Source: Bacteroidales bacterium (GTDB lineage: Bacteria > Bacteroidota > Bacteroidia > Bacteroidales > Muribaculaceae). From it: 41,734 nt of DNA. Below the pieces are notes generated by a model. It saw only the letters and a program-made list of their open reading frames with translations, ran no database searches and had not been told where the DNA came from. Shown in pieces: positions 7,582 to 16,305 of this stretch (the first letter of the stretch is position 1; the number at the start of each line of letters is the position of its first letter). A program made the translations under genes and the position numbers. The stretch is taken from positions 1-41,734 of the forward strand of contig CAAGJW010000029.1 of assembly GCA_900770215.1 (NCBI GenBank), read 5' to 3'.

Positions 7582-8499
7582 ATGAAAATATTAGTTGCAA
7601 CCAGCAAGCCCTTTGCTCCAGCTGCAGTCGAGGGCATCAAGAAGGTGCTTGAAGATGCCGGTCACGAGCTCGTACTCGTGGAGAAAGGCACCAAGGACGA
7701 CATGATAGCCGCCATCAAGGACTGTGCAGGCCTCATCGTGCGCAGTGATATCGTCGACAAGCAGGTCATGGACGCTGCCCCACAGCTCAAGGTGGTGGTG
7801 CGTGCCGGCGCCGGCTACGACAACATCGACCTGGCCGAAGCCACCAAGCACGGCCTGTGCGTGATGAACACCCCTGGCCAGAACAGCAACGCTGTGGCCG
7901 AGTTGGTGTTTGGCATGCTTGTCACCCTCATTCGCAACCGCTACAACGGCAAGAGTGGCACCGAGCTCAAGGGCAAGACCCTGGGCATACATGCCTATGG
8001 CCAGGTGGGACGCAATGTGGCCCGCATTGCCAAGGGCTTCGACATGAAGGTGAGCGCTCTCGACCCATGGGTGAGCGACGACAAGATGATTGCCGACGGC
8101 GTGACACCGGTGCACGACCTCAAGGAGCTGTACCGCAACAACCAGTATGTGAGCCTCCACATCCCGGCTACCGACGAGACTCGCCACTCGGTCAACAAGG
8201 AGCTCTTTGAGCTCATGCCCCACAATGGTGTGCTCGTGAATGCTGCCCGCAAGGAGGTGATCGACGAGCAGAGCCTTGACCAGGCGCTTGCCGATCGCGA
8301 CGACCTGCGCTATGTGGCCGACGTGAAACCCGACATCGCCGACCAGCTTGTGGAGAAATATGGCGACCGTGTGTTCTTCACGCCTAAGAAGATGGGTGCC
8401 CAGACTGCCGAGGCCAACATCAACGCCGGTCTTGCTGCTGCTCACCAGGTGGTTGCCTTCCTCAAAGACGGCACCAACAGGTTCCAGGTCAACAAGTAG
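7582..8499 (+). CDS. serA: D-3-phosphoglycerate dehydrogenase, short form without ACT domain
   Basis: 305 residues, so it has only the substrate and NAD domains and no C-terminal serine-sensing ACT domain. It oxidises 3-phosphoglycerate to 3-phosphohydroxypyruvate, step one of serine synthesis, matching its place after serC. Motifs: RAGAGYDNID (substrate loop), GIHAYGQVG at 135-143 (Rossmann glycine motif, first Gly replaced by Ala), NAARKEVID with catalytic Arg R223. Where most 2-hydroxyacid dehydrogenases have TPHxGA, this one reads TPKKMGAQT, putting Lys (K269) at the catalytic His position. That fits the Lys-type (type IIIK) subgroup described for Entamoeba and relatives. Without an ACT domain, feedback by serine through that route is not expected. 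Confidence 0.93.
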   Translation: MKILVATSKPFAPAAVEGIKKVLEDAGHELVLVEKGTKDDMIAAIKDCAGLIVRSDIVDKQVMDAAPQLKVVVRAGAGYDNIDLAEATKHGLCVMNTPGQNSNAVAELVFGMLVTLIRNRYNGKSGTELKGKTLGIHAYGQVGRNVARIAKGFDMKVSALDPWVSDDKMIADGVTPVHDLKELYRNNQYVSLHIPATDETRHSVNKELFELMPHNGVLVNAARKEVIDEQSLDQALADRDDLRYVADVKPDIADQLVEKYGDRVFFTPKKMGAQTAEANINAGLAAAHQVVAFLKDGTNRFQVNK

Positions 8500-8536
8500 A
8501 CTCATGCTGCGCGGGCAACATGTCTTGCCAGCATGA

Positions 8537-8625
8537 CACACTCACACAACAGGGGAGTGCATGACACTGTAGTGGTCGTGTGCTCCCTTGGCTATGTGTG
8601 AGAGTGTGCACAGTGCAATTGCACT
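8537..8625 (+). terminator. Large hairpin plus perfect palindrome downstream of serA (probable transcription end)
   Basis: CACACTCACACA (8537-8548) pairs with the TGTGTGAG...TGTG arm (8595-8608), with GGGAG/CTCCC and wobble pairs inside. Directly after it AGTGCAATTGCACT (8612-8625) is a perfect palindrome, with a short T-run later (8632-8635). No classical U-tract follows the main stem, so termination is likely but not proven. Confidence 0.45.
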
Positions 8626-8681
8626 TGCCCTGTTTTCGCCCATAGTTGTGCACGGTTGGCAAGTTATAAATGCCCAAAAAG

Positions 8682-8712
8682 TTGTGTATTAGCAACGAAA
8701 TGTGTAATTTTG
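8682..8712 (+). promoter_or_regulatory. Promoter of the polysaccharide cluster
   Basis: TTG (8682-8684), 20 bases, then TAATTTTG (8705-8712). Good Bacteroidota match. Predicted start near 8718, about 290 bases before the ugd start codon. Confidence 0.65.
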
Positions 8713-8717
8713 CACAG

Positions 8718-9008
8718 CTTATTGGTATGAATAATAATCATATAAGTGATAGCTACATAGTTGCATGTGATGAGGGCTTGAAGAGTTGCTGCGATAGTGC
8801 TCGGTGCCATCATTGTGGCGACGCGTTACAACAAGGTGTCACGCCTTCCCCGTTAGGGAAGGTGACCCCTGGTCGTTGCTTCATCACAACAGCCCGTGCA
8901 CTTGGCACAATCCCCTGGTGATGCTCGTTGGCAATAGCCCTAAAATATCACAATGCAAAGATTAACAACACAAGCATGCGGCTTGCTGCATGCCACACAA
9001 TTTTTTCA
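8718..9008 (+). promoter_or_regulatory. Long leader of the polysaccharide operon with a strong hairpin
   Basis: About 290 transcribed bases precede ugd. A stable hairpin sits at 8835-8869: GG-GTCA, then CCTTCCC (8844-8850) paired with GGGAAGG (8856-8862), then TGAC-CC. No U-tract follows. A small frame (ATG 8727 to stop 8921, 64 codons, Cys-rich) runs through it but resembles nothing I know. Long leaders with attenuation occur upstream of Bacteroides capsule operons; no UpxY/NusG-like gene is seen here. Confidence 0.4.
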
Positions 9009-10259
9009 ATGAACGAAAATATAAGGTTTGCCGTTGCCGGCACAGGCTATGTGGGCTTGAGCATGGCCACGCTGCTCAGCCAGCACCATCATGTGGAGGC
9101 CGTCGACATCATCCCCGAAAAGGTGGAGATGATCAACAACCGCAAGTCGCCCATCGTCGACAAGGAAATTGAAGACTACCTGGCTCACAAGCAGCTCGAC
9201 CTGCACGCCACGCTCGACGGCCGGGCGGCTTATGCCCAGGCCGATATCGTGGTGATTGCTGCCCCCACCAACTACGACTCGCAGAAGAACTTCTTCGACA
9301 CCAGTGCCGTCGAGGCGGTGATCGACCTGGTGATGAGCGTCAATCCCGATGCCATCATGGTCATCAAGTCGACCATTCCGGTGGGCTACACCGAGCACAT
9401 ACGCAAGTCGAAGCACACGGCCAACATTCTCTTCTCGCCCGAGTTCCTGCGCGAGGGCAGGGCGCTCTACGACAACCTCTATCCCAGCCGCATCATCGTG
9501 GGCACCGACCTTGCCAGCGAGCACCTGGTCGAGGTGGCCCGCACCTTTGCCGCCTGCCTGCAGCAGGGCGCTATCAAGCAGAATATCGACACGCTCATCA
9601 TGGGCTTCACCGAGGCCGAGGCCGTGAAGCTCTTTGCCAACACCTACCTGGCCCTGCGCGTGAGCTACTTCAACGAGCTCGACACCTATGCCGAGATGAA
9701 GGGCCTCGACACCCGCGCCATTATCGATGGCGTGTGCCTCGACCCGCGCATTGGCACCCACTACAACAATCCGTCGTTCGGCTACGGCGGCTACTGCCTG
9801 CCCAAGGACACCAAGCAGCTGCTGGCCAACTATGCCGACGTGCCCGAAAATCTCATCCAGGCCATCGTCGACAGCAATCGCACCCGCAAGGACTTCATTG
9901 CCGACAGAGTGCTCAGCAAGTCGGGCTACTACGACTACTTCAACCACGGCCAGTACAATCCCACCGAGGAGCACAAGGTGGTGATAGGCGTGTATCGCCT
10001 CACCATGAAGGCCTACAGCGACAACTTCCGCCAGTCGAGCATTCAGGGCATCATGAAGCGCATCAAGGCCAAGGGTGCCCAGGTCATCATCTACGAGCCC
10101 ACGCTGCCCGACGGCAGCACCTTCTTCGGCAGCAGCGTGGTCAACGACCTCGATCGCTTCAAGCGGGAGAGCGCCGTGATTGTGGCCAACCGCTACGACC
10201 CTTGCCTCGACGATGTGCACGACAAGGTGTATACCCGCGACATTTTCGGGCGTGACTGA
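9009..10259 (+). CDS. ugd: UDP-glucose 6-dehydrogenase
   Basis: 416 residues. It oxidises UDP-glucose to UDP-glucuronate with two NAD+, providing an acidic sugar for the polysaccharide built by the genes that follow. Motifs: GTGYVGLS (11-18, NAD binding), SPIVDKEI, KSTIPVGYT, FSPEFLREG, KLFANTYLA, and GYGGYCLPKDTKQL with the catalytic Cys C263. These closely follow the E. coli Ugd pattern; a ~20-residue insertion after about residue 305 (YYDYFNHGQYNP) explains the extra length. Start chosen at 9009 (MNENIRFAVAGTGYVG); the frame is open to 8928, but that part has no family similarity. A mannosamine-type dehydrogenase is less likely given the Ugd-specific motifs. Confidence 0.94.
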   Translation: MNENIRFAVAGTGYVGLSMATLLSQHHHVEAVDIIPEKVEMINNRKSPIVDKEIEDYLAHKQLDLHATLDGRAAYAQADIVVIAAPTNYDSQKNFFDTSAVEAVIDLVMSVNPDAIMVIKSTIPVGYTEHIRKSKHTANILFSPEFLREGRALYDNLYPSRIIVGTDLASEHLVEVARTFAACLQQGAIKQNIDTLIMGFTEAEAVKLFANTYLALRVSYFNELDTYAEMKGLDTRAIIDGVCLDPRIGTHYNNPSFGYGGYCLPKDTKQLLANYADVPENLIQAIVDSNRTRKDFIADRVLSKSGYYDYFNHGQYNPTEEHKVVIGVYRLTMKAYSDNFRQSSIQGIMKRIKAKGAQVIIYEPTLPDGSTFFGSSVVNDLDRFKRESAVIVANRYDPCLDDVHDKVYTRDIFGRD

Positions 10260-10281
10260 TGCATTTCTCAATGTTTAGATT

Positions 10282-11430
10282 ATGATCGAGAGCATACTTC
10301 ACTTTTTCGGTTCCATCCCGGGCGCGGCCTATGGCACTATTTTCTACAACACGGTGCTCGTGTTGTGCCTGTTCACGGCCTTCCGCTTGACCTCGTCATC
10401 GGGCAACTCGCTGCTCTACAGCAAGCCCTCGCTGCCGGTGCCCACCATCATCCTCACCGTCATCATCATCTTCTTCATGGGCATGCGGCCCAACGAGAGC
10501 TACTTTGGCGACACCACCATGTACTCGCACTCCTTCAACCTCATGCAGAATGGCTATGCCACGCCTTCGGCCCGCTCGGGGGGTGAGTGGTTGTGGACGC
10601 GCTTGATGTTTGCCTTTGTCACAGGCAGCGGCGACGTTCACATGTTTTTCCTCTTCACCGACCTTCTCTACTACGGCCTCATGCTGCTGTGCTGCTGGCG
10701 CTTGTTCCCCAACAACACGTGGCTGGCCATGCTCTTTTTCATTGGCTCCTTTTCCACCTATTCCTATGGCGTCAACGGCATTCGCAACGGTGCAGCCTGC
10801 AGCGTTGTGCTTGTGGCCATTGCCCTGGCGGCGGGAGGTACCAAGTCCGAGCGCTATGCCGGCCTATTGCTCTCGCTCATTGCTATTGCCATTCACCGCT
10901 CCACGGCCTTGCCCATTGCCGCGCTTTGGGCAGCGGTGTTTGTCATCGGGCATCCCAAGCAGGCCATCTACTTCTGGATAGCCTCTATTTTCTTGTCGCT
11001 CCTCCTGGGCAACCGCGTGGGCGACTTCTTCGCCAGTCTGGGCTTCGACGACCGCATGACGTCTTACTTTCAGGGGCAGAACGATGCCAAAGACATGGCC
11101 CAGTTCTCCCACACGGGGTTCCGTTGGGACTTCCTGCTCTACAGCGCCATGCCGGTGCTCTTCACCTGGTATCTCACGATGAAGCGCAACTTCAACGACC
11201 GTGCTTTCAACATCATTGCCGTGACCTACATTATTGCCAACGCTTTTTGGATTCTCGTTATCAGGGCAGCGTTTTCCAACCGCTTTGCCTACTTGTCATG
11301 GTTTATGTATCCCCTCGTGATTGCCTATCCGCTGTTGCGCTTCAACATCTGGCCCGACCAGGACCGCAAGACGGCTCTCATACTCCTGCTTTTCTACAGC
11401 TTCACCTACTTGATGTATCTCATTAGTTAG
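10282..11430 (+). CDS. EpsG-family polysaccharide polymerase (Wzy-like)
   Basis: 382 residues, nearly all membrane: about ten hydrophobic segments from residue 12 to the C-terminus. The loop after the second or third segment has GMRPNESYFGDTTMYSHSF, the R...D..Y pattern of EpsG/O-antigen polymerases, and GVNGIRNG occurs mid-protein, a recurrent feature in this family. Proposed role: joining of repeat units at the periplasmic face of the inner membrane. It begins 22 bases after ugd, so it is in the same operon. The acceptor and linkage cannot be predicted. Confidence 0.82.
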   Translation: MIESILHFFGSIPGAAYGTIFYNTVLVLCLFTAFRLTSSSGNSLLYSKPSLPVPTIILTVIIIFFMGMRPNESYFGDTTMYSHSFNLMQNGYATPSARSGGEWLWTRLMFAFVTGSGDVHMFFLFTDLLYYGLMLLCCWRLFPNNTWLAMLFFIGSFSTYSYGVNGIRNGAACSVVLVAIALAAGGTKSERYAGLLLSLIAIAIHRSTALPIAALWAAVFVIGHPKQAIYFWIASIFLSLLLGNRVGDFFASLGFDDRMTSYFQGQNDAKDMAQFSHTGFRWDFLLYSAMPVLFTWYLTMKRNFNDRAFNIIAVTYIIANAFWILVIRAAFSNRFAYLSWFMYPLVIAYPLLRFNIWPDQDRKTALILLLFYSFTYLMYLIS

Positions 11431-11457
11431 AACTGTTTCATATATAAAATTTTTGAG

Positions 11458-12363
11458 ATGAACAAAACGTTGACCGTTTTTACGCCAGCCTACAACCGCG
11501 CCCACACCCTTGTCCGCACCTACGAGAGCCTTTGCCGCCAAACGTGCAAAGACTTCAAGTGGCTCATCGTAGACGACGGCAGCACCGACGGCACCCGCCA
11601 GCTGGTGAATGGCTGGATTGCCGATGGAAAAGTCGAAATTATCTATATTTATCAAGAGAACCAGGGAATGCACGGTGCCCACAACACCGCCTACAAGCAT
11701 ATCGACACCGAATTGAATACTTGCATCGACAGCGATGACTGGATGCCTGATGACGCCGTTGAGAAAATCGTAAGTTTTTGGAAGGAAAAAGGTAGCGAGA
11801 AGTATGCCGGCATCTTGGCTCTTGACGAAGACAAAGATGGACATATAATAGGAAGCGAATTTCCTGACAGATTGAAGGAAACCACCTTGCAAGGATATTA
11901 TGAATCAGGTGGCAGGGGGGATAAAAAATTGGTCTATCGCACGGATGTTATTAACCAGTATCCAGAATACCCGATTTTCCCTGGTGAAAAATATGTGGGA
12001 CTGGCTTACAAGTACATGCTTATCGACCAAGATTGGAAACTGTTAACGCTAAATGAACCCTTAGTCATCGTGGAGTATCAGCCAGATGGTTCGAGTTTTA
12101 GCATGTATAAGCAGTACTGGAACAATCCTCTCGGCTTTGCCTTCTTTCGCAAAACCGAAATGCTCACAACTCAAAAATTAAAAAGACAATTCATTGTGTG
12201 TGCTCATTACGTTTCCAGTAGCATTATTAGTCATAACTGGAAATTTTTAAAAGAAAGTCCCAAGAAATTAATGACATTGTTATCTGTCCCAGCAGGTGTT
12301 GCTCTATTCTTAATGATACGCCACAAGGTGAAGTCTGATCAAAAAATGAAATTTTACAAGTAA
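11458..12363 (+). CDS. Glycosyltransferase family 2
   Basis: 301 residues. GT-A fold with TVFTPAYNRAHTL at the N-terminus, IVDDGSTDGT (D39, D40) for nucleotide-sugar binding, and CIDSDDW (D91/D93 region) as the metal-binding DxD equivalent. A hydrophobic C-terminal stretch (about 275-290) may touch the membrane. Soluble or membrane-associated enzyme adding one sugar to the lipid-linked repeat unit. Starts 27 bases after the polymerase. Composition becomes more AT-rich from about 11,640 onward, consistent with acquired cluster genes. Confidence 0.88.
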   Translation: MNKTLTVFTPAYNRAHTLVRTYESLCRQTCKDFKWLIVDDGSTDGTRQLVNGWIADGKVEIIYIYQENQGMHGAHNTAYKHIDTELNTCIDSDDWMPDDAVEKIVSFWKEKGSEKYAGILALDEDKDGHIIGSEFPDRLKETTLQGYYESGGRGDKKLVYRTDVINQYPEYPIFPGEKYVGLAYKYMLIDQDWKLLTLNEPLVIVEYQPDGSSFSMYKQYWNNPLGFAFFRKTEMLTTQKLKRQFIVCAHYVSSSIISHNWKFLKESPKKLMTLLSVPAGVALFLMIRHKVKSDQKMKFYK

Positions 12364-12367
12364 AGCG

Positions 12368-12919
12368 ATGTCACACGTTAATGATGACCTATATAGGTAT
12401 GAGGGTGAGAAGAGTCATAAAGCCATTGTTAAGGCTCGATATTTCTTCTTTACACCTGGTTATACATTATCCTATTTTTTCAGGAAGGCTTCTGATTCGC
12501 ATTTCGCAGTGTTCCGTTTTTTCTGGGCAATTGGATTTCATTTCACAAAATTTATTACTGGCATTCAGATACCAATTGGCACTAAAATCGGACGCGGTCT
12601 CAAAATAGGGCATTTTGGTACGATAGTTGTAAACCCCGGTGCTATTATTGGAGATAATTTTAATATTGCTCAAGGTTGCTTGATTGGGAATGCTCAAGGA
12701 AAAAGAAAAGGTACACCTATAATAGGTGATAATGTAGTAATGGAAGCAAATTCTATAATCATAGGAGGTGTGAAAATTGGCAATAATGTGCTAATTGCTC
12801 CAGGAGCATTTGTGAATTTTGATGTTCCTGATAATGCTATCGTAATAGGAAATTCTGGGCAGATCATCCTAAGAGAGAGCTCGCCTACGGATAAGTATAT
12901 AGTCTATCCTGTCAAATGA
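12368..12919 (+). CDS. Left-handed beta-helix O-acetyltransferase (serine acetyltransferase-like)
   Basis: 183 residues. From about residue 75 hexapeptide repeats of the form [IV]G-x4 are clear: IGTKIGRGLKIGHFG, IIGDNFNIAQG, IIGDNVVMEANSIIIGG, IGNNVLIAPG. H at about 80 in GHFG is the usual catalytic His of CysE-like sugar acetyltransferases. In a polysaccharide operon this type most often O-acetylates a sugar rather than making O-acetylserine. It starts 4 bases after the GT2 gene and its stop overlaps the next start (ATGA at 12916-12919), implying translational coupling. Confidence 0.85.
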   Translation: MSHVNDDLYRYEGEKSHKAIVKARYFFFTPGYTLSYFFRKASDSHFAVFRFFWAIGFHFTKFITGIQIPIGTKIGRGLKIGHFGTIVVNPGAIIGDNFNIAQGCLIGNAQGKRKGTPIIGDNVVMEANSIIIGGVKIGNNVLIAPGAFVNFDVPDNAIVIGNSGQIILRESSPTDKYIVYPVK

Positions 12920-13986
12920 GAATTTTGCATGTGATCACTTCGTTGCGCACTGGTGGGGCCGAGCACTTGATGGTCGACTTGCTGCCTGCATTGCGTGCCT
13001 TGGGCAATGATGTGGAGTTGTTGGTTTTTGACGGTACGCCCACACCTTTCATGAGGCAGCTTGAGGAAGAGGGCGTCACAATACATTGCCTCGGGTTTGG
13101 CGGCAGCCCGTATCACCCCAAAAACATTCTCAGGCTATGTAAGTACATGCGGCGATATGACGTGATTCACACGCACAACACTGCATGCCAGCTTTTTGCG
13201 CCAATTGCAAGGTTACTGACCTTGGGCGGGGCTAGGTTGGTCACAACCGAGCATAGTGCAAATAATAGAAGAAGAACAATACCTGTCTTTAGGATAATTG
13301 ATAGATGGATGTATAACCGTTATGCGAGTGTTATTTGCATTTCAGATCAGTCAATGATCAACTTGAAAAGGTACATTGGAAATAAAAGCAATATCATGAT
13401 CGTTTACAATGGGGTTAATGTAAATAGATTTATTTCTCCTATTAAGGATATGTCTATTCAGCAACATTTCGTTATAACTATGGTTGCAAGCTTAAGTGTT
13501 GCTAAGGACCAAGACACGCTCATTCGTGCGATGGCGCAATTGCCGGTCAACTATAGTCTGCAACTCGTGGGCGATGGGCCTCGCCGGGGTGAGCTTGAAA
13601 AACTCATTGCTGAACTGCATCTAGCCGAGCGTGTGCGACTGCTTGGCATCAGGACCGACATACCCGGCATCCTTGCTGGTAGCGATGTCATTGTGCTTTC
13701 GTCACACTGGGAGGGGCTTTCTCTCTCGAGTATAGAGGGCATGGCATCGGGACGCCCGTTCATTGCCAGCGATGTAGATGGCCTGCGCGAAATTGTGAAG
13801 GGAAACGGCGTTCTCTTTCCTCATCAAGATTACAACGCCTTGGCCTCGGCAATTCAACAGCTTTGCGAGAACCCCATAGAGTATCGCAAGGTGGCCGAGC
13901 GTTGCCAGGCTAAGGCCAAACAATACGACATCAGCATGATGGCCAAGAAATACAACGAAGTTTATCGGAAAATATTCAATTTATGA
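12916..13986 (+). CDS. Glycosyltransferase family 4 (GT-B fold)
   Basis: 356 residues. N-terminal HVITSLRTGGAEHLM is the classic GT4 acceptor-domain start; VYNGVNVNRF marks the domain junction; SVAKDQDTLIRAMAQL and the EGLSLSSIEGMASGRPFIASDVDGLREI stretch (EX7E motif) form the nucleotide-sugar site. Retaining glycosyltransferase for one step of the repeat unit. Overlaps the acetyltransferase by 4 bases at its start and the next glycosyltransferase by 4 bases at its end. Confidence 0.9.
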   Translation: MRILHVITSLRTGGAEHLMVDLLPALRALGNDVELLVFDGTPTPFMRQLEEEGVTIHCLGFGGSPYHPKNILRLCKYMRRYDVIHTHNTACQLFAPIARLLTLGGARLVTTEHSANNRRRTIPVFRIIDRWMYNRYASVICISDQSMINLKRYIGNKSNIMIVYNGVNVNRFISPIKDMSIQQHFVITMVASLSVAKDQDTLIRAMAQLPVNYSLQLVGDGPRRGELEKLIAELHLAERVRLLGIRTDIPGILAGSDVIVLSSHWEGLSLSSIEGMASGRPFIASDVDGLREIVKGNGVLFPHQDYNALASAIQQLCENPIEYRKVAERCQAKAKQYDISMMAKKYNEVYRKIFNL

Positions 13987-15029
13987 AATTAAGTATCATT
14001 GTACCTGTCTATAACCAGGAGAAATATCTGACTAATTGTCTTTCATCATTGCTAAATCAAGGTTTGGAAACGAGTGATTATGAAATTATCATGTCGATGA
14101 CGCTTCAACAGATAGCAGTTTGAATATTTGTGAAAAATACGCAAGTCTTGGTAATGTTAAAATTATACACAAAGATAAAAACGAAGGTGTTGAATGTGCA
14201 AGATGGAGTGGGTATCAAGTATCCATTGGAGAATATATAGCCTATGTAGATAGTGATGATTGGTTAAAAAAGGGTATTTTGTTGAAGATGCTTAACAAGA
14301 TTGAAGAAACTGGTTCCGACTACGTAGAATGTGGCTTTTATAGATGCATGGGAAGGCACATTAAATATAAAAGGAAGTGTAGACCTACTGTGACTGGTCT
14401 AATACAATTACCTGAATTGTTGGATAAATATTATATTTCATTTTTTTGGGGTGAATATTTTAAGTGTCAGAATGTGTGGTAAGGTTTATAGAAAGTCCAC
14501 TTTGGAGAAGGTCAACCTGAAGCCTTTAGGCGTTACTATGGGGGAGGATCTGCTGTACAATCTAAGGGTTTTTCCTCATCTTAAGAAAATCTATGTAATG
14601 GACGAAGCCGGCTACTATTACAGATGGGGTGGCATGACATCGCGGTATAATCCTCATTTATATCCTGACTTAAAACGGCAATATCTTTTAAAAAGCGAAA
14701 TCGCAAAAAAATATAATTACACTACAGCTTTTGATTTTTTAAAAATTGAGTTGAAGAATGTATTTTTTTCAAATATAATCCAGCAAATAGAATATAAAAT
14801 AAGTGATGAAGATGTTATTAAAGCAAATATCTGTAATGAGTTGAATGATAAGATTTGGGAGGATGTACTTAAGGTGAAGAACCATCCAAGTTTTTATCAA
14901 CAAGAATTTGTAAAAGCTTTGCAAAAGAGAGATGTTGACAATATTTACAGAATATGCTTAGATGCCTACAAGCAAAAACGTGCCTTAAGACGATTGAAGG
15001 TTTTAGCGAATTTCATATTAAATTTGTAA
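13983..15029 (+). pseudogene. Glycosyltransferase family 2, interrupted by two single-base frameshifts
   Basis: Starts at ATG 13983 (MKLSIIVPVYNQEKYL), overlapping the previous gene by 4 bases. The first frame stops at 14123, but the protein continues in another frame: VDDASTDSSLNICEKY from 14093, YVDSDDWLKKG, up to about 14440, and then returns to the first frame from 14448 (GVNILSVRMCGKVYRKSTL, MGEDLLYNLRVF) to the stop at 15029. One base is missing at about 14091-14092, inside the strand leading to VDD, and one T is extra in a run of seven T at 14441-14447. Corrected, it would be about 348 residues, a normal GT2 with DD and DSDD motifs intact. It may be a recent pseudogene, a slippage-controlled gene or sequence error. 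AT-rich relative to flanking genes. Confidence 0.85.
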
Positions 15030-15162
15030 AACTATATTTTTTGTGGCCATGCTGATGCTGTATTATCGAGAAATGAATATGGGGAGTTTAATACGTAAGT
15101 TCACCATTATTTAAGTTACTGCATTATAGACGAGATGTTGTGATGTCTGCGCTCAAAATCAT

Positions 15163-16305
15163 ATGAAACTACCTTATAGAATATTTCGCGCAACGACAGT
15201 GCCGCAATCGCTGGGCTTTGTACGAGGCCTCGTGAGCGAACTTAAGGCTGAAGGTTATGAGGTCGTTGCGGTGTCATCGCCAGGTGAAGAACTAGATGCC
15301 TTCGGACGCGATGAGAATGTGCGCACCATTGCTGTGCCCATGCAGCGTCACATCAGCGTGATGAGCGACTTGAAGTCGCTGTGGCGTATGACGTGGGTGA
15401 TGCGCCGAGAGCATCCTGCCATCGTACACTCGATGACGCCCAAGGCTGGCCTGATATGCATGATTGCTGCCTGGCTGGCAAGAGTGCCGGTGCGCATCCA
15501 CACTTTTACTGGACTGGTTTGGCCCACTGCAACTGGACTGAAACGCCGCTTGCTCATGCTCACCGACTGGATTACATGTGCTTGTGCCACTCATGTCATA
15601 CCCGAGGGCGAAGGCGTGAAAGCCGACTTGCTCAATCACCACATCACCCGCAAGCCCATCAGGGTGCTTGGGCATGGCAATGTGCGTGGCATCGATCTTG
15701 ACTATTGGAAGCCACGTGCTGCTGCTCGCGATGGCCACATCTTCACGTTTGTTTTTGTAGGCCGCATAGTGGCCGACAAGGGCATCAATGAGCTGGTGCG
15801 TGCTTTCAAGCAGCTCAACCAGGAGTATAGCAACACCCGGCTCCTGCTCGTGGGACAACGCGAGGATGATCTCGACCCCGTCTTGCCCGCGACTGTAGCC
15901 GAGATGCAGCGTAATGCTGCTATCGATGCTGTGGGCCCAAAAGACGATGTGAGGCCGTTTTATGAAATGGCCGATGCTTTGGTTTTCCCCAGTTACCGCG
16001 AGGGTTTCCCCAATGTTGTACTCGAGGCCGGGGCAATGGGCTTGCCCAGTATTGTGACCGATATCAATGGCAGTCGCGAGATTATTGAGGAGGGAGTGAA
16101 TGGCACGATCATCGCCCCGCGCGATGCCGAGGCGCTCTACGTGGCAATGAAGCGTTTTCTCGACGAGCCGGCTTGGGTGCACGCGATGGCAAGTCATGCA
16201 CGCCCCATGGTGGCCAGCCGTTACGAGCAAGGCTACGTGCGTCGTTGTCTCAAGGACTTCTATGCACAATGCATAGCCGAGAAAATCACCATCGAGGATC
16301 GTTGA
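15163..16305 (+). CDS. Glycosyltransferase family 4, PglA-like
   Basis: 380 residues. GT-B fold: TVPQSLGFVRGLVSEL at the N-terminus, HSMTPKAGLICMIAAW and HTFTGLVWPTATG (pattern typical of the PglA/CapM group that acts on undecaprenyl-diphosphate-linked amino sugars), FVGRIVADKGINELV, and PSYREGFPNVVLEAGAMGLPS with the EX7E motif. It probably adds the second sugar to the lipid carrier after the PglC-like enzyme encoded downstream. It follows a 133-base gap in which I see no gene. Confidence 0.88.
   Translation: MKLPYRIFRATTVPQSLGFVRGLVSELKAEGYEVVAVSSPGEELDAFGRDENVRTIAVPMQRHISVMSDLKSLWRMTWVMRREHPAIVHSMTPKAGLICMIAAWLARVPVRIHTFTGLVWPTATGLKRRLLMLTDWITCACATHVIPEGEGVKADLLNHHITRKPIRVLGHGNVRGIDLDYWKPRAAARDGHIFTFVFVGRIVADKGINELVRAFKQLNQEYSNTRLLLVGQREDDLDPVLPATVAEMQRNAAIDAVGPKDDVRPFYEMADALVFPSYREGFPNVVLEAGAMGLPSIVTDINGSREIIEEGVNGTIIAPRDAEALYVAMKRFLDEPAWVHAMASHARPMVASRYEQGYVRRCLKDFYAQCIAEKITIEDR

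Noticed and set aside
8670..8921. 83-codon frame overlapping the polysaccharide operon promoter
   Set aside because: Its start lies upstream of the -7 box; the in-frame Met at 8727 gives only a 64-codon frame through a hairpin with no similarity, so it is kept only as a note on the leader.
9006..10271. 421-codon antisense frame over ugd, and similar ones over serC, serA, hemW and the prolyl oligopeptidase
   Set aside because: All lie fully within strongly supported genes, lack promoters and contain no recognisable domain.
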